Shown: positions 52,618 to 61,077, numbered from the stretch's first letter. The stretch is 64,000 nucleotides of DNA from Halopseudomonas nanhaiensis (GCF_020025155.1 NZ_CP073751.1:2917167-2981166); one strand, 5' to 3'. Notes: generated by a model from the sequence alone, not told the origin. Translations and numbers: made by a program.

Positions 52618-53220
52618 TCACTCCTTCTCGTGATCGGATTCATAGGGGGTGTGCAGCGGGATGCGCGCGTCGAATGCCACGTTCATCAGCTCGGTCAGCA
52701 TCAGCGCGGTCAAGCCCCATATCTTGAAGCCTTCGAAGCGATAGCTGGGCACGTACCAGCTGCGGCCCTGGTAATCGATACGGTGGGTCATTTCCCGCGG
52801 GTCGCCGATGAAGTAGCGCACAGGAACACGGAAGACCTCTTCGATTTCACTGGGATTGGGTTGCAGATCGAATATGTCAGGCACAATGCCGACGTAGGGG
52901 GTTACCTTGATGCCGAAACGCGACACCAGGCTGTCCATGGGACCGATCACCTCCACCGCTTCCGGCGGCAGACCGATCTCCTCATGGGTCTCACGCAAGG
53001 CGGTGTAGCGCAGATCCACATCGCCCGGATCACGCCGTCCCCCCGGGAAAGACACTTCGCCGGAGTGCGTAGACAGGCGCCGCGAGCGCAGCGTCAGAAT
53101 GATCTCCGGTTCGTCGTTCACGCAGGTGACCGGAATCAGAACACCGGCTTCCGGCAAGCCCGCCGCCTCGATCTCGCGCGGCGTGTGTCCCAGTACCCGC
53201 GTGCGCATCTGGTCCAGCAT
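52618..53220 (-). CDS. NUDIX CoA pyrophosphatase (NudL-like)
   Basis: This 200-residue NUDIX hydrolase has the box [20 protein letters not shown] followed by EEIG, and the downstream CoA-type block ([22 protein letters not shown]). Family members cut CoA and related dinucleotides. ATG 53220 (MLDQMRTRV) follows GAGGG; an earlier in-frame start is less likely. It heads the minus-strand operon running to purT. It is divergent from another NUDIX gene across 187 bases. Confidence 0.88.
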   Translation of the reverse strand: MLDQMRTRVLGHTPREIEAAGLPEAGVLIPVTCVNDEPEIILTLRSRRLSTHSGEVSFPGGRRDPGDVDLRYTALRETHEEIGLPPEAVEVIGPMDSLVSRFGIKVTPYVGIVPDIFDLQPNPSEIEEVFRVPVRYFIGDPREMTHRIDYQGRSWYVPSYRFEGFKIWGLTALMLTELMNVAFDARIPLHTPYESDHEKE

Positions 53221-53303
53221 GCAGCACACCCTCGAAATTTTTCCCAATCATGGCACGATCATCGGTACCGGACCATAACCGCCCGAGCGATGAATGACTA
53301 TTC

Positions 53304-53319
53304 ATAGGCATGAGCCTAT
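53304..53319. repeat. Inverted repeat in the divergent NUDIX promoter gap
   Basis: ATAGGC-ATGA-GCCTAT is a perfect 6-bp inverted repeat in the 187-base gap between two divergent NUDIX genes. It may be an operator or a small hairpin; nothing identifies the protein. Confidence 0.35.
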
Positions 53320-53407
53320 AGCGCGCCGCCACCCTTGCCGAGCCCGCAATTGCGCCGCAAGATAAGGCGAAAGTGAACCCGCCAGCCACGCAGGGATCCG
53401 AACCAGC

Positions 53408-53965
53408 ATGAATTATTGCAGTCATTGCGGCGAAAGCGTCGAAGAACGTGTCCCCGACGGCGACAATCGCCTTCGCTATGTATGCGGACACTGCGACACC
53501 ATCCATTACCAGAACCCGCGGATCGTCGCCGGCTGTCTGGCCGTCCACGAACAGCAGGTTCTGCTCTGTCGCCGCGCCATCGAACCACGGCGCGGCTTCT
53601 GGACGCTCCCGGCCGGTTTCATGGAAAACGGCGAAACCACCGAGCAGGCTGCCCTGCGGGAAACCTGGGAAGAAGCGCGCGCACGGGTTCGGGCACAACA
53701 GCTGTACATGCTGTTCAACCTGCCGCATATCAACCAGGTCTATATGTTCTTCCGCGCCGAACTCAGTGATCTGGACTTTGCCGCGGGGGAAGAGAGCCTG
53801 GAGGTGCGGCTGTTCCACGAGCACGAGGTGCCCTGGAACGAGTTGGCCTTCCCCACGATCGGCAAGACGCTGAAGCAGTATTTCATCGATCGCCAGGTGC
53901 GCGACTACCCGGTACGCATGACCGACATCAATTTCCCGGCGCGAGCGCCCCGCCAGGCCGTATGA
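53408..53965 (+). CDS. NUDIX hydrolase with N-terminal zinc ribbon
   Basis: This 185-residue protein begins with a four-Cys zinc ribbon (MNYCSHCGESVEE, YVCGHCDTIHYQNPR) like NudC. A NUDIX box follows (GFMENGETTEQAALRETWEE), with the final E and A then R instead of the usual UG. It lacks NudC's N-terminal domain and probably hydrolyses a nucleoside diphosphate derivative. The stop overlaps the L,D-transpeptidase start (ATGA), so the two are translationally coupled. Confidence 0.87.
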   Translation: MNYCSHCGESVEERVPDGDNRLRYVCGHCDTIHYQNPRIVAGCLAVHEQQVLLCRRAIEPRRGFWTLPAGFMENGETTEQAALRETWEEARARVRAQQLYMLFNLPHINQVYMFFRAELSDLDFAAGEESLEVRLFHEHEVPWNELAFPTIGKTLKQYFIDRQVRDYPVRMTDINFPARAPRQAV

Positions 53966-54447
53966 GCCGACTGGCGGTCTGGCTGCTGAGTCTGCTGCTG
54001 GCGTTTCCCGCTGCGGCCGGCCCGCTCGTCGACAAGGTGCTGGTGCACAAGTACGAGCGGCGTCTTGAGGTCATCAGCGAGGGCGAGGTCATCCGCAGCT
54101 ACCGCGTTTCGCTCGGCAAGCAGCCGACCGGCCACAAACAGCGGGCCGGCGATCAGCGCACGCCTGAGGGCCTGTATACCATCGACTGGCGCCAGGAGAG
54201 CGAGCGCTTCAACCTGAGCCTGCATCTGGACTACCCGAACCTCAAGGACCTCACGGGGGCATGGAAGCGCGGCGACGACCCCGGTGGCATGATCATGATC
54301 CACGGCACCCCGATCGATGAGGAGTACCCGGAATGGTTCTTCGAAGGGCTCGACTGGACCGACGGTTGTATCGCATTGAAGAATGCCGACATGCGCGAGT
54401 TGTGGAAGCTCGTGCCAGACGGTACCCCCGTCGAGATACGCCCTTGA
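53962..54447 (+). CDS. L,D-transpeptidase (YkuD) family protein
   Basis: This 161-residue exported protein has a signal peptide (LAVWLLSLLLAFPAAAG, cleavage near residue 20) and a YkuD catalytic domain. The conserved His is in MIMIHGTP and the catalytic Cys in DWTDGCIALKNADM. Such enzymes make 3-3 peptidoglycan cross-links or attach lipoproteins. It is short, with no separate binding domain. It overlaps the NUDIX gene at its start, and its stop codon lies within a perfect Anr box for the next gene. Confidence 0.9.
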   Translation: MSRLAVWLLSLLLAFPAAAGPLVDKVLVHKYERRLEVISEGEVIRSYRVSLGKQPTGHKQRAGDQRTPEGLYTIDWRQESERFNLSLHLDYPNLKDLTGAWKRGDDPGGMIMIHGTPIDEEYPEWFFEGLDWTDGCIALKNADMRELWKLVPDGTPVEIRP

Positions 54448-54457
54448 TCTGAATCAA
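54444..54457 (+). promoter_or_regulatory. Anr/FNR box upstream of the cytochrome c peroxidase gene
   Basis: TTGATCTGAATCAA is a perfect match to the Anr/FNR consensus TTGAT-N4-ATCAA. It overlaps the stop codon of the upstream gene and lies about 90 bases before the ccpA ATG. Centred at -41.5, it would place the transcription start near 54492, as expected for class II activation in low oxygen. Confidence 0.85.
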
Positions 54458-54546
54458 CATCCCCCTCATTCCCCTGGTCCACACTGGTCCCATCAGATTG
54501 CGCGGTCGGCGAGCCACGCAACGATCCGTGGACAAGGAGACTACCG

Positions 54547-55554
54547 ATGAAAAAGAGACTGATACGGCTGGCGCTGGCCGCCGGGCTGTTTCTGCCTGCG
54601 ACTCAGGCTCTGGCAGACCGAGCCGCCAACGAACCGATTCAGCCCATCGAGCCTGCACAGATCACCGAGCCGGAGAAAGTGGAGCTGGGCAAGAAGCTGT
54701 TCTTCGATCCGCGGCTATCACGGTCCGGTTTCATCTCCTGCAACTCCTGTCATAACCTCAGCACCGGCGGGAGCGACAATCTGCCCACCTCGATCGGTCA
54801 CAACTGGCAGGAAGGCCCGATCAACTCGCCGACCGTGCTCAATTCGAGCATGAGCGTGGCCCAGTTCTGGGACGGTCGCGCCAAGACGCTGGAGGAGCAG
54901 GCAGCCGGCCCCATATCCAACCCAAAGGAAATGGCGTTGACGCATGCCGTGGCCATCGACGTGCTGCGCTCCATCCCGCAGTACCGCGCAGATTTCTCGG
55001 AGATCTACGGCACTGAAGAGATCTCGCTGAGCCACGTGACCAATGCCATCGCGGCATTCGAGGAAACGCTGGTGACGCCGAACTCCCGATTCGATCGCTG
55101 GCTGAAGGGGGATGATGACGCCCTCAGCGAGCAGGAGCTCGCCGGCTACAAGACCTTCAAGGAAGTAGGATGCACCGCCTGCCACAACGGCGCGGCGGTC
55201 GGTGGCACCTCGTTTCAGCGCATGGGTGTGGTCAGGCCCTACGTGACCGACAACCCGGCGGAAGGACGCGTAGCGGTCACCGGCGACGATGCCGATCGCT
55301 TCTCCTTCAAGGTGCCGACCCTGCGCAACGTGGAGCTGACCTACCCCTACTTTCATGATGGCGCGCACTGGAAACTGGAAGAGGCGGTGGATCTGATGGC
55401 ACGGCTTCAGCTCGGCCGCGAGCTGCCCAGGAGCGACATCGACAACATGACCGCCTTCCTCAAGACCCTGACTGGCGATCAGCCCGAATTCGCGATCCCG
55501 CAGCTGCCTCCATCGACCGGCGATACGCCAAAACCGATTCCCTTCGCCAACTGA
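54547..55554 (+). CDS. ccpA: Di-haem cytochrome c peroxidase
   Basis: CcpA (335 residues) reduces periplasmic hydrogen peroxide to water with electrons from cytochrome c or azurin. A signal peptide (RLALAAGLFLPATQALA) is followed by two haem sites, CNSCH (Cys65, Cys68, His69) and CTACH (Cys209, Cys212, His213). The peroxidase blocks SPTVLNSSMSVAQFWDGR, FEETLVTPNSRFDRWLKG and VPTLRNVELTYPYFHDG are present. The perfect Anr box upstream predicts induction in low oxygen, as described for P. aeruginosa ccpA. A 10-bp hairpin lies just after the stop. Confidence 0.96.
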   Translation: MKKRLIRLALAAGLFLPATQALADRAANEPIQPIEPAQITEPEKVELGKKLFFDPRLSRSGFISCNSCHNLSTGGSDNLPTSIGHNWQEGPINSPTVLNSSMSVAQFWDGRAKTLEEQAAGPISNPKEMALTHAVAIDVLRSIPQYRADFSEIYGTEEISLSHVTNAIAAFEETLVTPNSRFDRWLKGDDDALSEQELAGYKTFKEVGCTACHNGAAVGGTSFQRMGVVRPYVTDNPAEGRVAVTGDDADRFSFKVPTLRNVELTYPYFHDGAHWKLEEAVDLMARLQLGRELPRSDIDNMTAFLKTLTGDQPEFAIPQLPPSTGDTPKPIPFAN

Positions 55555-55560
55555 CAGACA

Positions 55561-55583
55561 AAGGGCGTGCCCCGCACGCCCTT
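55561..55583. terminator. Hairpin between convergent ccpA and NIF3-like gene
   Basis: A perfect 10-bp stem (aagggcgtgc / gcacgccctt) with a 3-base loop lies 6 bases after the ccpA stop and 4 before the opposing stop. T-runs are poor on both strands, so efficiency is uncertain. Confidence 0.6.
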
Positions 55584-55587
55584 CTGC

Positions 55588-55908
55588 TCACATCATCAGT
55601 TCCTGGGTCAGCGCCCAGACATCGAAGGCCGGCTCCTCATAGGGATGTGCCTCGCGCAGCGCCGTTACGACATCGCGCACCACGTCCCCATGACACAACG
55701 TTTCGACGCGATACTCTTCGACGTACTCCAGCTGGCCGACCTTGCCGATGTGCGGATCGGCGCCCTTCAGCGGACGGAACTGGCCCTGTCCGAGGGTCTG
55801 CCAGCAACAGGAATCATAGTCGCCCATCCTGCCGGCACCGGCATCGAACACGGCGCGCTTCACCGACTCGAGATGCGACTCGGGGACGAAGAAACAGAGT
55901 TTGTACAT
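55588..55908 (-). CDS. NIF3/YqfO-like small protein
   Basis: This 106-residue protein corresponds to the inserted CutA-like domain of NIF3/YqfO proteins found alone: MYKLCFFVPESHLESVKRAV, then GAGRMGDYDSCCWQT, GQFRPLKGADPHIG and a C-terminal REAHPYEEPAFDVW. The trimeric fold may bind a metal or nucleotide, but function is unknown. ATG 55908 starts the conserved sequence; the longer frame upstream overlaps a terminator hairpin and is not coding. Confidence 0.88.
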   Translation of the reverse strand: MYKLCFFVPESHLESVKRAVFDAGAGRMGDYDSCCWQTLGQGQFRPLKGADPHIGKVGQLEYVEEYRVETLCHGDVVRDVVTALREAHPYEEPAFDVWALTQELMM

Positions 55909-55993
55909 TGCAAAGGCTCCGGCAGCCCGAAGAGAACGGGTTGCTACAACGTGACGTTCGAGAGCGAAGGGAAGAGAGAACAGGAAGCTGAAA

Positions 55994-56036
55994 CGAAGAA
56001 GCCGCCGTCCTGGCGTCAGGCTCGGCGGCTTCTTCG
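55994..56036 (-). terminator. Long hairpin terminator after the entericidin gene
   Basis: A 14-bp perfect stem (cgaagaagccgccg / cggcggcttcttcg) with a 15-base loop lies 11 bases after the entericidin stop on the minus strand. It also lies upstream of the NIF3-like gene and so separates the two units. The T-run is short (TTTC). Confidence 0.65.
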
Positions 56037-56047
56037 TCAGGCTTCGA

Positions 56048-56179
56048 TCACTGCGCCTGGCGCTGGATCGCTTCACCGCCTTGCTCGATATCCTGACCTG
56101 CGCCGTCCATCGTGTTACAACCGGCGACACCGAACATGAACAACATGCTGAGCAGCATAGATTTCATCGCAAGCTTCAT
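56048..56179 (-). CDS. Entericidin-family small lipoprotein
   Basis: This 43-residue lipoprotein has a signal peptide ending in the lipobox GVAGC. Its short mature part, CNTMDGAGQDIEQGGEAIQR, is the entericidin A/B pattern. Entericidin B is stationary-phase (RpoS) induced in E. coli and has been described as a bacteriolytic lipoprotein with entericidin A as antidote; only one is present here. GGAG lies six bases before ATG 56179. Confidence 0.9.
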   Translation of the reverse strand: MKLAMKSMLLSMLFMFGVAGCNTMDGAGQDIEQGGEAIQRQAQ

Positions 56180-56297
56180 AATCAACTCCAGTTGGGGGAC
56201 TCGTTGCTTATGAGTGCAGCGAAGCGCTGACAGTTCCGCGATGCCCTCTGCAAATTGCGCGAAGGCGTTATGCGCCGGGGGATGACGGGCTCTCTGC

Positions 56298-56735
56298 TCA
56301 ATCCTCTGCTGTGGCGCGGACCGCCGATTCCGAGGTCGGCCAGCCCTCGAACTGCGGCAGCCCGTCACAGATGTCATACCAGGGTGCCTTCGAGCCGACG
56401 AAGATATTCGCGAGCGGGCGCAGGCCGGGATCGCTTTCCAGCCCACCCAGTGCGATGCCGACAATATCCGGAAGGTCCGCGTAGAAGCTCGCCAGATTCG
56501 AGCCGCAGACCGAACAGAAGGTCTTGGTCACGGTATCGGATGACGTGTAACGAGACAGAAGATGTTCGCCTGCGAGCCAGCTGAATTGTGAACGTTTGAT
56601 CGAAGCGCGGGTACGGAACGCAGCGCCGTGCCAACGGCGGCATTTAGAACAATGGCAGTTGAATACCGGCCCAAGGTCACCCTCGATACGGTAGACGATG
56701 GCCTCGCACAGGCAACGCCCGGTGATGCTGTTCAT
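56298..56735 (-). CDS. GFA (glutathione-dependent formaldehyde-activating-like) family protein
   Basis: This 145-residue protein has the Gfa/CENP-V zinc fold: GRCLCEAIVYRIEG, FNCHCSKCRRWHGAAF and FCSVCGSNLAS, giving seven metal-binding Cys. The family name comes from an enzyme that combines glutathione with formaldehyde, but most members have unknown function. AGGGAG lies before ATG 56735. It stands alone between the entericidin gene and the REP cluster. Confidence 0.88.
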   Translation of the reverse strand: MNSITGRCLCEAIVYRIEGDLGPVFNCHCSKCRRWHGAAFRTRASIKRSQFSWLAGEHLLSRYTSSDTVTKTFCSVCGSNLASFYADLPDIVGIALGGLESDPGLRPLANIFVGSKAPWYDICDGLPQFEGWPTSESAVRATAED

Positions 56736-56781
56736 GCTTTATCTCCCTGATTCCAAACCGTCCCTAGCCCCACCTATTCTC

Positions 56782-56980
56782 TGTAGGAGCAGGCATGACC
56801 GCGAACAAGTCGGGCTCCGCTTTCGCGCCCAGGTGCGCTCCTACATCAAACCAGTGCCTTCCTCGCCGATGTAGGAGCGGGCATGACCGCGAACAGGTCG
56901 GGCTCCGCTTTCGCGCCCAGGTGCGCTTCTACACAAAAACCATCGCACCACCGCCCTGTAGGAGCGGGCATGACCGCGAA
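56782..56980. repeat. REP cluster: two near-identical inverted doublets plus one singlet
   Basis: Direct units start tgtaggagc(g/a)ggcatgacc at 56782, 56870 and 56957. Inverted partners (tttcgcgcccaggtgcgc...) end at 56845 and 56933. The two 64-base doublets differ at only a few positions, which suggests recent copying. The same units occur at 44083-44142. This matches the REPIN structure of pseudomonads. The block separates the GFA gene from the PNPOx-like gene's 3' end. Confidence 0.88.
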
Positions 56981-56999
56981 GGGTTTGGGTGGCGCTCTG

Positions 57000-57620
57000 T
57001 CAGTACAGCGTTTGATGCAGATGCGCAGCCACTTGCTCGTCATACACCTGCGCATCGACCTTACCCTGGGTATGGGCCGCGAGCATCGTGCCGATCGACG
57101 GCACGGCGGGCGGTTGGGTCCGGGATTCCCAGAGGCCGGCGCGCACCAATGCGCGACCACAGTGGATATATGCTTCATCAACCCGGATCGCCAGTACCGT
57201 GACAGGCAGCTTGCCGGTCACGCCGAACCTGGCCAGCAGGCCCGGATCGCGGCTGATCTGCGCACGGCCATTGACGCGCAATGTCTCGTTCAGACCGGGG
57301 ATCAGGAACAGCATGCCCACCGAGGGGTTGTCCAGAATGTTGCGCAGGCTGTCGAGCCGGTTGTTGCCGCGGCGATCCGCGATCAACAGGGTATGCTCAT
57401 CCGCGACGATGATCGAACCCTCCGCATCGCCACGCGGTGAACAATCAGCCCCTGATAGGCCGCAGGTCGACAGCGCGAAAAACGGCGACGCCTCGATGAA
57501 CGCACGGCAATTCGGATCGATATGATCGATCTGCTTGAGCCGGGCGCGCTCGCTGGGCGCCGCGTACAAGGCTGCGAGTTGTTCTGCACTGGTCACCAGT
57601 GCTGCGGAATCAAGCTCCAT
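57000..57620 (-). CDS. Pyridoxamine 5'-phosphate oxidase-like FMN protein
   Basis: This 206-residue split-barrel protein belongs to the PNPOx-like flavin family (the DR2398/MSMEG_1061 type). The core blocks are FFALSTCGLSGADCSPRGDAEG (substrate and FMN loop, shown within limits as FFALSTCG and CSPRGD), LLIADRRGNNRLDSLRNIL, VGMLFLIPG and NETLRVNGRAQIS. The C-terminal block includes AYIHCGRALVRAGLW. ATG 57620 has AGGAGG about ten bases upstream. Reaction unknown; probably an F420- or FMN-type reductase. The stop lies 19 bases from a REP unit. Confidence 0.85.
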   Translation of the reverse strand: MELDSAALVTSAEQLAALYAAPSERARLKQIDHIDPNCRAFIEASPFFALSTCGLSGADCSPRGDAEGSIIVADEHTLLIADRRGNNRLDSLRNILDNPSVGMLFLIPGLNETLRVNGRAQISRDPGLLARFGVTGKLPVTVLAIRVDEAYIHCGRALVRAGLWESRTQPPAVPSIGTMLAAHTQGKVDAQVYDEQVAAHLHQTLY

Positions 57621-57728
57621 GCTGCTATGTCCTCCTGATCCTGCGGGCTCGCCAGAGCCCGCGCCGGAACGCGCTGCACATATAGCCGGGGCGCCAGCAG
57701 GCAGCGGCAATGCGCGCCGACGCGACCG

Positions 57729-57938
57729 TCATGCACTATCTGCCGTGGCGCAACGGCGACACAGGCAGGCGATGCCCCGGTCCGCCTCCGGAAGCGCCTG
57801 CAGCACCGCCTCGTCGATCGAGACCTGCCGGCACCAGCAATCCGTATCGAAGCTGCCGCTGCGGGCCGGCTGGCAAGCGTTGTCAGCTCCGCAGCGCGGG
57901 CAGCGATGATTCGCCAAGGGCCTATCGGACGCGTTCAT
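57729..57938 (-). CDS. Cysteine-rich CWC family protein
   Basis: This 69-residue protein carries the CWC pattern: CPRCGADNACQ, DCWCRQVS and CLCRRC, eight Cys in total, suggesting zinc binding. It overlaps the 3' end of the acetyltransferase gene by 17 bases, so it is cotranscribed with it. Function unknown. Confidence 0.82.
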   Translation of the reverse strand: MNASDRPLANHRCPRCGADNACQPARSGSFDTDCWCRQVSIDEAVLQALPEADRGIACLCRRCATADSA

Positions 57939-58485
57939 CCTTCACTCCTGCATAGAGAGGATCGGCCTCGCCCTCACCCACGCGATTCAGGTGACCCGAT
58001 CCGGTCGACTGCGCTGCGCAGACGAGATGCTTGCGCATGTAAACCCGCGAAAAACCTTGCTCGATTCGCCTGTCGAACTCGCGGTAACCAATGCGCGAGT
58101 AGAGATAGCGATTCTCCACCATCAACTCGTTGGTATACAGGCAGATGGTGTCATATCCGGCGCCAGTGGCGCACCGCTCGGCATGCTCGAGCAGGAGTTT
58201 GCCAATCCCTCGGCGCTGCCAGGCGGGATCGACTGCGACATTCTCGAGGACACAGTCGTCGCGGGTCTGCTGCAGGACAAGCAACCCGGCGATCGCGATG
58301 CCGACCGACGCTACATAGACCGTTCGATGATGGATAAGCATGGAATAGTCATCGCGCATCGGTCCTGGCGGCTGGCCGATGCGCGCGACGAAGTGTCTGT
58401 AGGCCGCCTGCACGCATTGATCTATCGCCGGCACATCGGCCTGGACCGCCAGTCGAAGTCTTATTTCGCCTACAGGAGCGCTCAC
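57922..58485 (-). CDS. GNAT-family N-acetyltransferase
   Basis: This 187-residue acetyltransferase has the acetyl-CoA motif DPAWQRRGIGKLLLEHAE (Q/RxxGxG/A type), preceded by the strand CVLENVAV and followed by TICLYTNELMVENRYLYSRIGY. The last 30 residues are a hydrophilic extension. I chose GTG 58485, which overlaps the stop of the upstream lipoprotein gene (GTGA), over a GTG four codons earlier. The acceptor is unknown. Confidence 0.85.
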   Translation of the reverse strand: MSAPVGEIRLRLAVQADVPAIDQCVQAAYRHFVARIGQPPGPMRDDYSMLIHHRTVYVASVGIAIAGLLVLQQTRDDCVLENVAVDPAWQRRGIGKLLLEHAERCATGAGYDTICLYTNELMVENRYLYSRIGYREFDRRIEQGFSRVYMRKHLVCAAQSTGSGHLNRVGEGEADPLYAGVKDERVR

Positions 58486-58910
58486 GGGCGGCCCCACTCG
58501 ATGTCGCGGACCACAGGTTGTCCATCGTGCTCGGCGACGACCACTGAGATCGCCTCGGCAAAATCGTCGCCTGAAATGGACACATAGGCCCAGCCAATAT
58601 CCCGTGCCTCACGCGCGGGCCAATCCGCCATGAACTGCAAAACCCCGTCAACCTTCGCCGGTCCGCTTCCATAGGCGACCATTGCCCGGTAGTCGTTGCG
58701 CAGCTGCGCGGCAGAGTAGTCGCGCTGAGCCTCGCTGCTTAGCAGTTGGCCGGCCTGTTCATACTCGCCTGCCACCAACGCCTCGGCAAAGCGCACCGCG
58801 ACCTCCCGAGTAAGCGCCTCGGCGTCGCTGCGTCGCACATCAGAGCCGCCACAGCCAGCCATCAATACGGCCCATGCGGCCAACCACACCCATGACTTGC
58901 GCATCATCAT
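58482..58910 (-). CDS. Small lipoprotein, NTF2-like fold possible
   Basis: About 142 residues with a lipoprotein signal (SWVWLAAWAVLMAGCGG; lipobox LMAGC). The mature part contains AEALTREVAVRFAEALVAGE and YEQAGQLLSSEAQRDYSA, followed by strands ending VVAEHDGQPVVRDIEWGRP, which resembles the NTF2-like/DUF4878 layout. Three ATG codons in a row (58910-58902) make the exact start uncertain; AGGG sits close to them. Its stop overlaps the acetyltransferase start. Function unknown. Confidence 0.75.
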   Translation of the reverse strand: MMMRKSWVWLAAWAVLMAGCGGSDVRRSDAEALTREVAVRFAEALVAGEYEQAGQLLSSEAQRDYSAAQLRNDYRAMVAYGSGPAKVDGVLQFMADWPAREARDIGWAYVSISGDDFAEAISVVVAEHDGQPVVRDIEWGRP

Positions 58911-58924
58911 CCCTGACATGTGGT

Positions 58925-59245
58925 TTATTCGATGACCACAGCCGTGCCGCTGGCCGACACCATCAGCATCCCGTTGCGCTCGCCGAGGACCTCATAGTCG
59001 ATGTCCACGCCCACCACCGCGTTGGCACCGGCCTCGGCAGCTTTCTCCTCGAGCTCTTTCAGGGCAATGTCGCGCGCCCGGGTCAGCTCCCGCTCGTAGG
59101 TGGCCGAGCGTCCGCCCACCATGTCGCGAATGCCGGCGAACAGGTCCTTGAACAGGTTCGCGCCGAGAATGGCTTCACCGGCTACGATGCCGCAATAGCG
59201 AGTGATCTTGCGGCCTTCAATGCTGGGTGTGGTCGAGACGATCAT
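58925..59245 (-). CDS. UPF0145 (YbjQ-like) protein
   Basis: This 106-residue protein matches the YbjQ/UPF0145 family: [58 protein letters not shown] and [14 protein letters not shown]. It forms pentamers in known structures; function is not established ('heavy-metal-binding' is a database label). GGGAG lies before ATG 59245. Its first 29 bases overlap the 3' end of the DNA ligase gene, so they are coupled. Confidence 0.9.
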   Translation of the reverse strand: MIVSTTPSIEGRKITRYCGIVAGEAILGANLFKDLFAGIRDMVGGRSATYERELTRARDIALKELEEKAAEAGANAVVGVDIDYEVLGERNGMLMVSASGTAVVIE

Positions 59246-60122
59246 GGTGTGCTCCCTTGAGTGTAGAAACTGACGTTGGCACCTCTGGCGCTTCGTGTCG
59301 AATGCGCATGTATCGGGCAAAGCGTGGCAAGCCGGTCGAGGTCAGACCGTTATAGCGGTAGGTGACCCAACTGCCAATAGCCGGTGGCGCATCGCGGTCG
59401 GCATCGGTCAGACCGCTACCGAGTCGAAACCGCCTTCCCGCGTCGTCCTCAACGATGAGCGCGCCGACCTTGCCAGCGTACTTGCCCTTACCTTCCGTGT
59501 ATCCGACGACCCACGCCTCGGCATCGTCGTATTGCTTGTACTTGAGCAGGTCATCACTCCGACCGGAACGGTAGAGTGCCGCCTGATGATGCAGCATCAG
59601 TCCTTCACCACCAGCCGCGACCACCGCTGCAAGCCGCCTATCCAGTTCCTCGGCGTCGTTGACCTTGTACTGACGAATCGGCCGCAGGTTCTCATGTGCC
59701 TTGCCACTGAGCCCGTTCATCACTCGCACACGCTCAGCAAACGTACCCCCGTGCGCCGGGAGGTCGAACACCATGAATCGGACGCTGCGCCAGGCCTCAT
59801 CGGGCGCAGCGGCACTGCGCACGATACCGCTCACTTCGTCGAAGCGCCCGCGGCCAATCCATAGCTCGCCGTCCATAGGCGTGCCGGGCCACGCTTCAGT
59901 GAACCACTCCGGTGTCGCAATAGCATAGCCACCGCGCGTCCACAGTCTGGTGCCATCCCAGTGCCCGCGCACCCCGTCGAGCTTTTCGCTGACCCAGTAC
60001 TCCGACACCGACGCTTCACCCTGATAGAGACTTGCAAGCATGGGTTGATGGGGCCGGCCGGAATCGGCCCAGAGAAGCGAGAAAGGTAGAAGTGCAAGCA
60101 ACAGAGCAGGAAGCAGGCGCAT
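59217..60122 (-). CDS. ligE: Periplasmic ATP-dependent DNA ligase, LigE type
   Basis: This 301-residue minimal ATP-dependent DNA ligase carries a signal peptide ([19 protein letters not shown], cleavage about residue 20). The adenylated Lys is Lys47 in SEKLDGVRG (motif I). Other motifs are [10 protein letters not shown] (III), VFDLPAH (IIIa), GEGLMLHH (IV) and [17 protein letters not shown] (V). A small OB domain ends the protein. LigE enzymes seal nicks outside the cytoplasm and have been suggested to help DNA uptake. ATG 60122 is chosen because it starts the signal peptide. The 3' end overlaps the UPF0145 gene. Confidence 0.9.
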   Translation of the reverse strand: MRLLPALLLALLPFSLLWADSGRPHQPMLASLYQGEASVSEYWVSEKLDGVRGHWDGTRLWTRGGYAIATPEWFTEAWPGTPMDGELWIGRGRFDEVSGIVRSAAAPDEAWRSVRFMVFDLPAHGGTFAERVRVMNGLSGKAHENLRPIRQYKVNDAEELDRRLAAVVAAGGEGLMLHHQAALYRSGRSDDLLKYKQYDDAEAWVVGYTEGKGKYAGKVGALIVEDDAGRRFRLGSGLTDADRDAPPAIGSWVTYRYNGLTSTGLPRFARYMRIRHEAPEVPTSVSTLKGAHHDRLDHTQH

Positions 60123-60190
60123 TCGACGTCCTTGTCGGGGTTGATGAAACGCGAAGAGAACAGCAGAAATGTGGCAACGCAACCCGGACG

Positions 60191-60970
60191 CTACACCTGG
60201 TCGGTCCGAGGCCATAGGGACTGAACGTCATCATTGAAAATCGTCAGTACCTGACGGAAGGTCTCATCCGGCTCGGCATGAAGCGTCATCGGCTGGCCGG
60301 TGAACGGATGCGCGAAGCGCATGGCGGTGGCCGCCAGCATCAGCCGGCTGCAGCCGAAGCGTTCGGCAAAATAGTGATTGTGACGGGTACGGCCGTAATT
60401 GGTGTCGCCAATAATCGGGTGCGCGATGTGCTGCATGTGCCGGCGCAGCTGATGCTTGCGGCCGGTGTCGGGACACAGCTCGACGAGACTGTAGCGGCTT
60501 GATGGAAAGCCTTCGATCTGTACCGGAATCTCGGTGGTGGCGAGCCTCGCATAGCGCGAGCGCGCTTCGCGGGTCGGCTGCGGATCGTCCTTGCAGCGCC
60601 TGTCAATGGCGCGCTCGCGCAACGGATGGTCGATCAGCCCTGCTTCCTCGGTCCAGCCGCGTACCAGCGCCACATATGTCTTGCGAACCTCGCCGGCCAT
60701 GAACGCCTTGCCCAGCGAGCTGGCCGTGTCCGGATCACGCGCGAACAACAGCAGCCCCGATGTCGGACGATCCAGCCGATGCACCGGGTAGACATGCTCT
60801 CCCCCGTTCAGCGCCCGGGCATGCTGCAGGGCGAATTCGGTCTCGTGACGGTCGATCGGACTGCGATGCAGCAATAATCCGGCGGGTTTGTGCACCGCCA
60901 GCAGATGCGCATCTCGGAAAATCTCGGTCAGGGGATTGCCTTCAAAGGCGGTGTTCGAACAGGACAGCAC
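60191..60970 (-). CDS. truC: tRNA pseudouridine synthase TruC-like
   Basis: This 259-residue RluA-family enzyme makes pseudouridine, probably at U65 of tRNA. The catalytic Asp is in VHRLDRPTSGLLLFAR, with VHKPAGLLLHRS at the N-terminus and PDTGRKHQLRRHMQHIAHPI later. There is no S4 domain. The start is GTG 60970; the ribosome-binding site is weak (GGAA), and a later internal start is possible. It lies 68 bases upstream of ligE on the same strand. Confidence 0.9.
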   Translation of the reverse strand: MLSCSNTAFEGNPLTEIFRDAHLLAVHKPAGLLLHRSPIDRHETEFALQHARALNGGEHVYPVHRLDRPTSGLLLFARDPDTASSLGKAFMAGEVRKTYVALVRGWTEEAGLIDHPLRERAIDRRCKDDPQPTREARSRYARLATTEIPVQIEGFPSSRYSLVELCPDTGRKHQLRRHMQHIAHPIIGDTNYGRTRHNHYFAERFGCSRLMLAATAMRFAHPFTGQPMTLHAEPDETFRQVLTIFNDDVQSLWPRTDQV

Positions 60971-61077
60971 GACAGTGAAATTCCGCTAATGGGTGAGCAC
61001 CACCACGTCAGAGACGCGGTATGCTCCATAGCTTGCCTGCTTGCAGCCACCGCGGCTACTGCAAAACGGAGCGCGCC

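Noticed and set aside
56782-56980. CRISPR array
   Set aside because: The repeats are palindromic pairs in opposite orientation with irregular spacing, no regular spacers and no cas genes; they are REP elements.
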